64,000 bases of DNA. Source: Acanthaster planci (Eukaryota; Echinodermata; Asteroidea; Valvatida; Acanthasteridae). The DNA is taken from contig NW_019091719.1 in NCBI RefSeq assembly GCF_001949145.1, forward strand, positions 1-64,000, given 5' to 3'. The notes below the pieces were generated by a model. That model saw only the letters and a list, made by a program, of their open reading frames with translations. It searched no databases and was not told where the DNA came from. This document shows positions 60,191 to 64,000 of the stretch, piece after piece. Position 1 is the stretch's first letter, and each line of letters begins with the position of its first letter. A program made the translations under genes and the position numbers.

Positions 60191-61667
60191 GTACCATGCA
60201 AGTACATGTAGAATGCAGTTCATAGAAAGTGCTGTGATAATGCAGGAAAGAAGGATTTTTACTTCATGTCTCTGACATTGCCTATTAAAAAAAAAGGAAT
60301 ATTGTTCAATTCAGAACTGAAACATGAGACGAGTTAGTTCTTGGGAAGTCTTTTCGTTCTTAGTTTTTGTAGCTACGTCATCTAAAGAATAAGACGATTT
60401 TCAATGGGCCATCTGTCGCTGCTGTAGGTGCTGGTATGAAAATACACAACTTACATATATGTAAATTTCACATCGATACCAAACACAAGTAATAACTGTA
60501 ACAATAAACACTTCTACATGTACAGTGTACATTTGTATTTTTAAAAAATGAAACAACAATTATACCATCAGAAAATACACTCAAAAAATCACATCACATG
60601 AAGTAGATTAAAACAATCCATTATCCAAACTATGGTAGCGGAGAACCTCTTAGTAGAACACGCCTACCCTTCCCCAGCCCACCTTACACTGAGAGGAATG
60701 CACACATTCTGTGATAGGGTACATATTCAACAGAAACTAAACCAGCTTTATTGAGGGGTTAGGTTCTGTCACTTACAATGTCCATGTGCACTGAAGTATT
60801 TCAACGTAAACAGCCTTAGGAAGCATGCACTCATTTAAGTGTTCTCCTCATTTCAAAAAAGGAGGGCGGGCCTCATTCAGCGCTACCGTACCTTTCAGCA
60901 TTGTTTTTCCCCAACCGCGCTGTGTCTGTTGTCAAATCTTGCTCCAGGAATTTTCCGTGTAATCAGCCCCAAAGTGTGAATGTGCCATTTCAGGTATTGG
61001 CACTATCTGGCGCACCTGCTAGTGTCATTTTCCCGGGGAGCCTTATTTTATTTACTGTCCACCAAATAGCTTTTCAGCACTGGAGGACTCCCACCGCAAA
61101 AAAATAAAAAAATAAGAAGAGTTAGCCAGCACTGTACTTTTTGGTCAGGGTTGATGGAGAGGACATTGACCTTAAGTGAAAACTCTCAGGGTTCCAGACT
61201 GGATTACCCACAATGCCCTCAACTCATGGGATTATTGTGCAGGACCAGCTTATCCAGGCACATACATGCAGCGGCAGAATGGAGTTTTACATCAGTAGCA
61301 GCTGTCCAATACCCTTGCTCTCCCAGGATCCCTGTAGTCACTCCCCCGTTTGCCTTGGCTTTTTTTGGTGCCGAGATCTGCTTTCGAATCAGCCTGGATC
61401 TGTCTTCCACAAGTCCCATGTCACATCACTGAGATCTGTGGACGGAGGAGGGAAAATTCTTCAGTGAGATTTCTTCTTGTCCCATCTATTTTTTTTTTTT
61501 TGAGTTGGGGGAGGGGGACATGGTTTGTGGGTAGTGTCAGGGTTGGGCGTGCAGTGACCATGAGAGAGAAAAACAAACATGATGGCTGAGCCAGGGAACC
61601 ACCAAGGTGCCAAGGGAGAGGAGGAGGCCACAAGGAAGTGAATGAACCAGAACAGCCTTCATGAGGT

Positions 61668-61815
61668 TGTACATGTACATACCAGTACATGTACAGTACA
61701 TGTACAGTACATGTACATGTACATGCATTGAATGTACATGTACATTCATGCATTGAATGTACGTACAGGTAGAGGTGTGGACATGTAATGCACATTTACT
61801 GTACATGTACATCAT
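61668..61815. repeat. Longest ACATGTAC palindromic array in the window
   Basis: Repeated TACATGTACAG and TACATGTACATG units at 61670-61727, then GCATTGAATGTACATGTACATTCATGCATTGAATGTACGTAC, which contains a 13-bp direct repeat (CATTGAATGTACA-like) around a palindrome, then ACTGTACATGTACATCATGC. In all frames it reads as low-complexity peptides. Confidence 0.9.
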
Positions 61816-62256
61816 GCATGCAGATTGCTGTCCTTGTACCAGTGCAAAACTTTCATTGTACATCTTCATGTGAACAAGAAATCCAGAGAGGAATGTCAGT
61901 TTTGTTTACTGAAACAACTTCAATGGCCATTTTAACTTTGATGTCAGAACAAAGGCACATTGTTCGATGGAACGCGAGTGGAACTATTTAACACTGGGGA
62001 ACCACTGCCTGTTTGACCGATCCCCTTTACTGTGTTTTGTGTTTTGTCTTTTGACGGTCATTGTTCGTTGGCCTCTTTGTTAATTTGGAGAGTTTAGGAG
62101 TGTTTTGAACTTCTGTTGATTTGAGCCCTCCCATGACAGTTTGAGTGGGTTTAGTTTCACTGCCAGATTTTCCTTTTCTACATTTGTGGCTTGATTAAAT
62201 ACCCCTTTCCCCACTAGTCAACAGGCCTCCTTTATTCACGAGGTGGGATGAACTCC

Positions 62257-62272
62257 TGACCTCCAGAGGTCA
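62257..62272. promoter_or_regulatory. Everted nuclear-receptor half-site pair (ER4)
   Basis: TGACCT, four bases, AGGTCA: two perfect half-sites in everted arrangement, followed by the E-box-like CAGGTG. A nuclear receptor could bind here. It is a single site in intron 2, so a chance occurrence is possible. Confidence 0.3.
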
Positions 62273-64000
62273 CAGGTGAACTTTTGTCACACATCCCCAG
62301 TCACTGCAAAATTAAGAAGTGTGAAACAGTGTCCAATCCGCCAGCGGGAAAAGCCATTTCTGGAAAGACTTTTAGGGGAGAGAGAGAAAAAAAAAACTGG
62401 TTTCTTTATCAACTTTGGTTAGTTCTTTCACTTTTCTTCAGACTTCTCAGTCCTCAGTAATTCCTGTCTTAATCTTGCCGACTCCAGGGTTCCTAATCTG
62501 CAAGGCTGTCATTGCTGTTGGTGAACTTTTAATGGGAAAGGACTCCACAGGAGTGTGGGGGGCTTGATAAGCAATGCAGCTGTGCCACCAATATATTAAA
62601 GTTTGACCAATAGCACGAGGGCAGTGGGAAAAACTGGGGACCTATTTATTTTTGGATTGGTAACAGTATGTAGGGGGCATTTGGAGTGTGGGCCTAGGCG
62701 GTAGAGTGGAGGGGGGAGACTGGTAGGTTCGGTTGTGCTTACCTGGCAAGAAAAAAGAAATGGGTCAGGCTAATGAAGTTGTGGCCCAGACCACGGGGTC
62801 TGAGTGTGCTTGGAGATTCCTATCATCACGTCCCTGTGATTTTGTGTGGAAAGGACCAGTGCAAAGCATCATTTTTTTTGTGCAGGTTTGAACTCTTCTC
62901 CAGTGTGTGAAAACTGTTTGGAATCTTTTTTTGAGTTCAGTTAAAGTTTCTCTAAGTGCACTTTCTTAAGCATTCAAGATTGACCAAGTTTTTCCAGGCA
63001 AGTGAGGGCGCTGTTAATAGTGTGATGTGAATCCAGGAAGACACTTTTCAGTTTTCATGCTTTCGTGTTCAACTGTTGAACCCCAAATAGCTTCTGAGAA
63101 AAGGTTGCCTGCTAGGCTAATACATACATGTACGGGTATACGCACACAATACAGCAAATCTTCAATAGAAAGTACATGTATAATTATAAAGAATCCAGCA
63201 ATTTTGTGTGCTCAAATCAATGCAACATTGAGGTTCAGTGCCTTCGATTCCATCACAGTTTTGCGCACGAAAAATTATGCAAATTCGCATTCGTCCCCGA
63301 AATACAGGTCAAATAGTAGTAGCTGTCCAAATATGAAAATTTCAAGGATGTTTGTAAAATATTTCTGTTACATGGTCCCTTCAAGTTCAGGTAACTTTTA
63401 CCTCTGATCGTGCCTGGTTTACAACTCTTCTACAATTTGTATGAAAGATGGGTGCCCTGTAAGAGAATCATGTGACTCTGTGTAATTTGCCTTCAGGTTC
63501 ATGTGGGGAACCAATCTTCTTACGACACTCGATAACCATGATGTGCACCGGTAGCTTTACTATTGAGCCAGAAAAAATAACTGGTTGTTAACCTTGCGGG
63601 GTGTTGTGGCTTTGAGGCACCGGTACTGTACCAGTGGTAATGCCCCTCTCGGGTACATGTACACGTGTACTTGTATTTGTATTGCATCATTATATCATGT
63701 CCATGAAGCAGTTTACTTATAATTAAGTTAGCATGCTGTTTGTGTGAAACACATTGAAAAAATATTGGGCATCAAGCAGTACCGTGATTAGTATCTGGAC
63801 TATATTTATATGTACAATGTAGCATTGTGGGTAGGGGCGGGGCACTGGTGGAGGGGAGGCGAACGCATTTATGTAACTTTTTCAGAAGTGGCACAAAACT
63901 ACTTGCGGTCACAAATTGTGCAAATGCTGCACATTGTGTACTACATGTACAGCATAATGTGATTTCCGAATGCACACTACTCACCACATGCTTCAAGTTT

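Larger units (their letters stand above)
36161..64000 (+). other. INSR: Intron 2 of the receptor gene, running off the window
   Basis: It opens with GTAAGTGTTG. In-frame read-through meets a stop at 36196-36198. I searched the + frames for the furin-like Cys-rich exon expected next (dense CxxxC with ECLG-like words) and found none to 64000. Contents are repeats, MITEs, minisatellites, ACATGTAC arrays and some repeat-poor stretches. Parts without their own entry held nothing I could support. Confidence 0.75.

Noticed and set aside
59734-60225. 163-codon + ORF, possibly the receptor Cys-rich exon
   Set aside because: It has cysteines, but not in the furin-like spacing; no ECLG-like words and no convincing acceptor or donor at its edges.

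Overview
This is eukaryotic nuclear DNA, and the genes in it are split by large introns. The best guess is a marine invertebrate deuterostome (echinoderm, hemichordate or cephalochordate). That rests on one gene, the insulin/IGF receptor, having vertebrate-like exon phases, on the abundance of palindromic ACATGTAC-type repeats, and on many small DNA transposons and tRNA-derived SINEs. The species cannot be fixed from the sequence alone. There is no bacterial-style gene density, rRNA, CRISPR array or clear functional tRNA.

The one secure gene lies on the + strand and is the 5' part of an insulin/IGF-1 receptor. A signal-peptide exon (coding part 9558-9657) has a good start context, a strong acceptor upstream (AG at 9474-9475) and a GTAAGT donor. 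A second exon (35612-36160) encodes the whole L1 ligand-binding domain. The two join in phase 1 across an intron of about 26 kb. The second exon ends in phase 1 at a perfect GTAAGT donor and opens an intron that runs off the window (more than 27.8 kb). A CpG-enriched stretch at about 7040-7616, ending in a plausible donor, is the candidate promoter plus 5' noncoding exon. The Cys-rich, L2, fibronectin, transmembrane and kinase exons must lie beyond position 64000.

Layout: 1-336 holds an unresolved pair of antisense ORFs at the window edge. 337-7000 is intergenic with repeats, a GACTCGAGTC-rich hAT-like remnant and CTCF-like motifs. 7040-9475 is the putative promoter and first intron. 9476-9657 is the first coding exon, 9658-35611 intron 1, 35612-36160 the L1 exon, and 36161-64000 intron 2. 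The introns carry two members of a tRNA-derived SINE, another SINE-like unit, two copies each of several dispersed repeats, at least five inverted-repeat (MITE-like) elements, a decayed zinc-finger coding remnant, minisatellites, and many short arrays of ACATGTAC/TGTACCGGTACA palindromes. These palindromes are sparse in the first 8 kb and dense afterwards. Nearly all other ORFs are chance frames; many are peptides such as YMYM, TCTC or HVHV read out of the palindromic repeat.

I found no clear new protein system. The most notable structure is the palindromic repeat network. Comparing two copies of one dispersed repeat (14456-14648 and 19693-19929) shows the motif growing inside pre-existing sequence.
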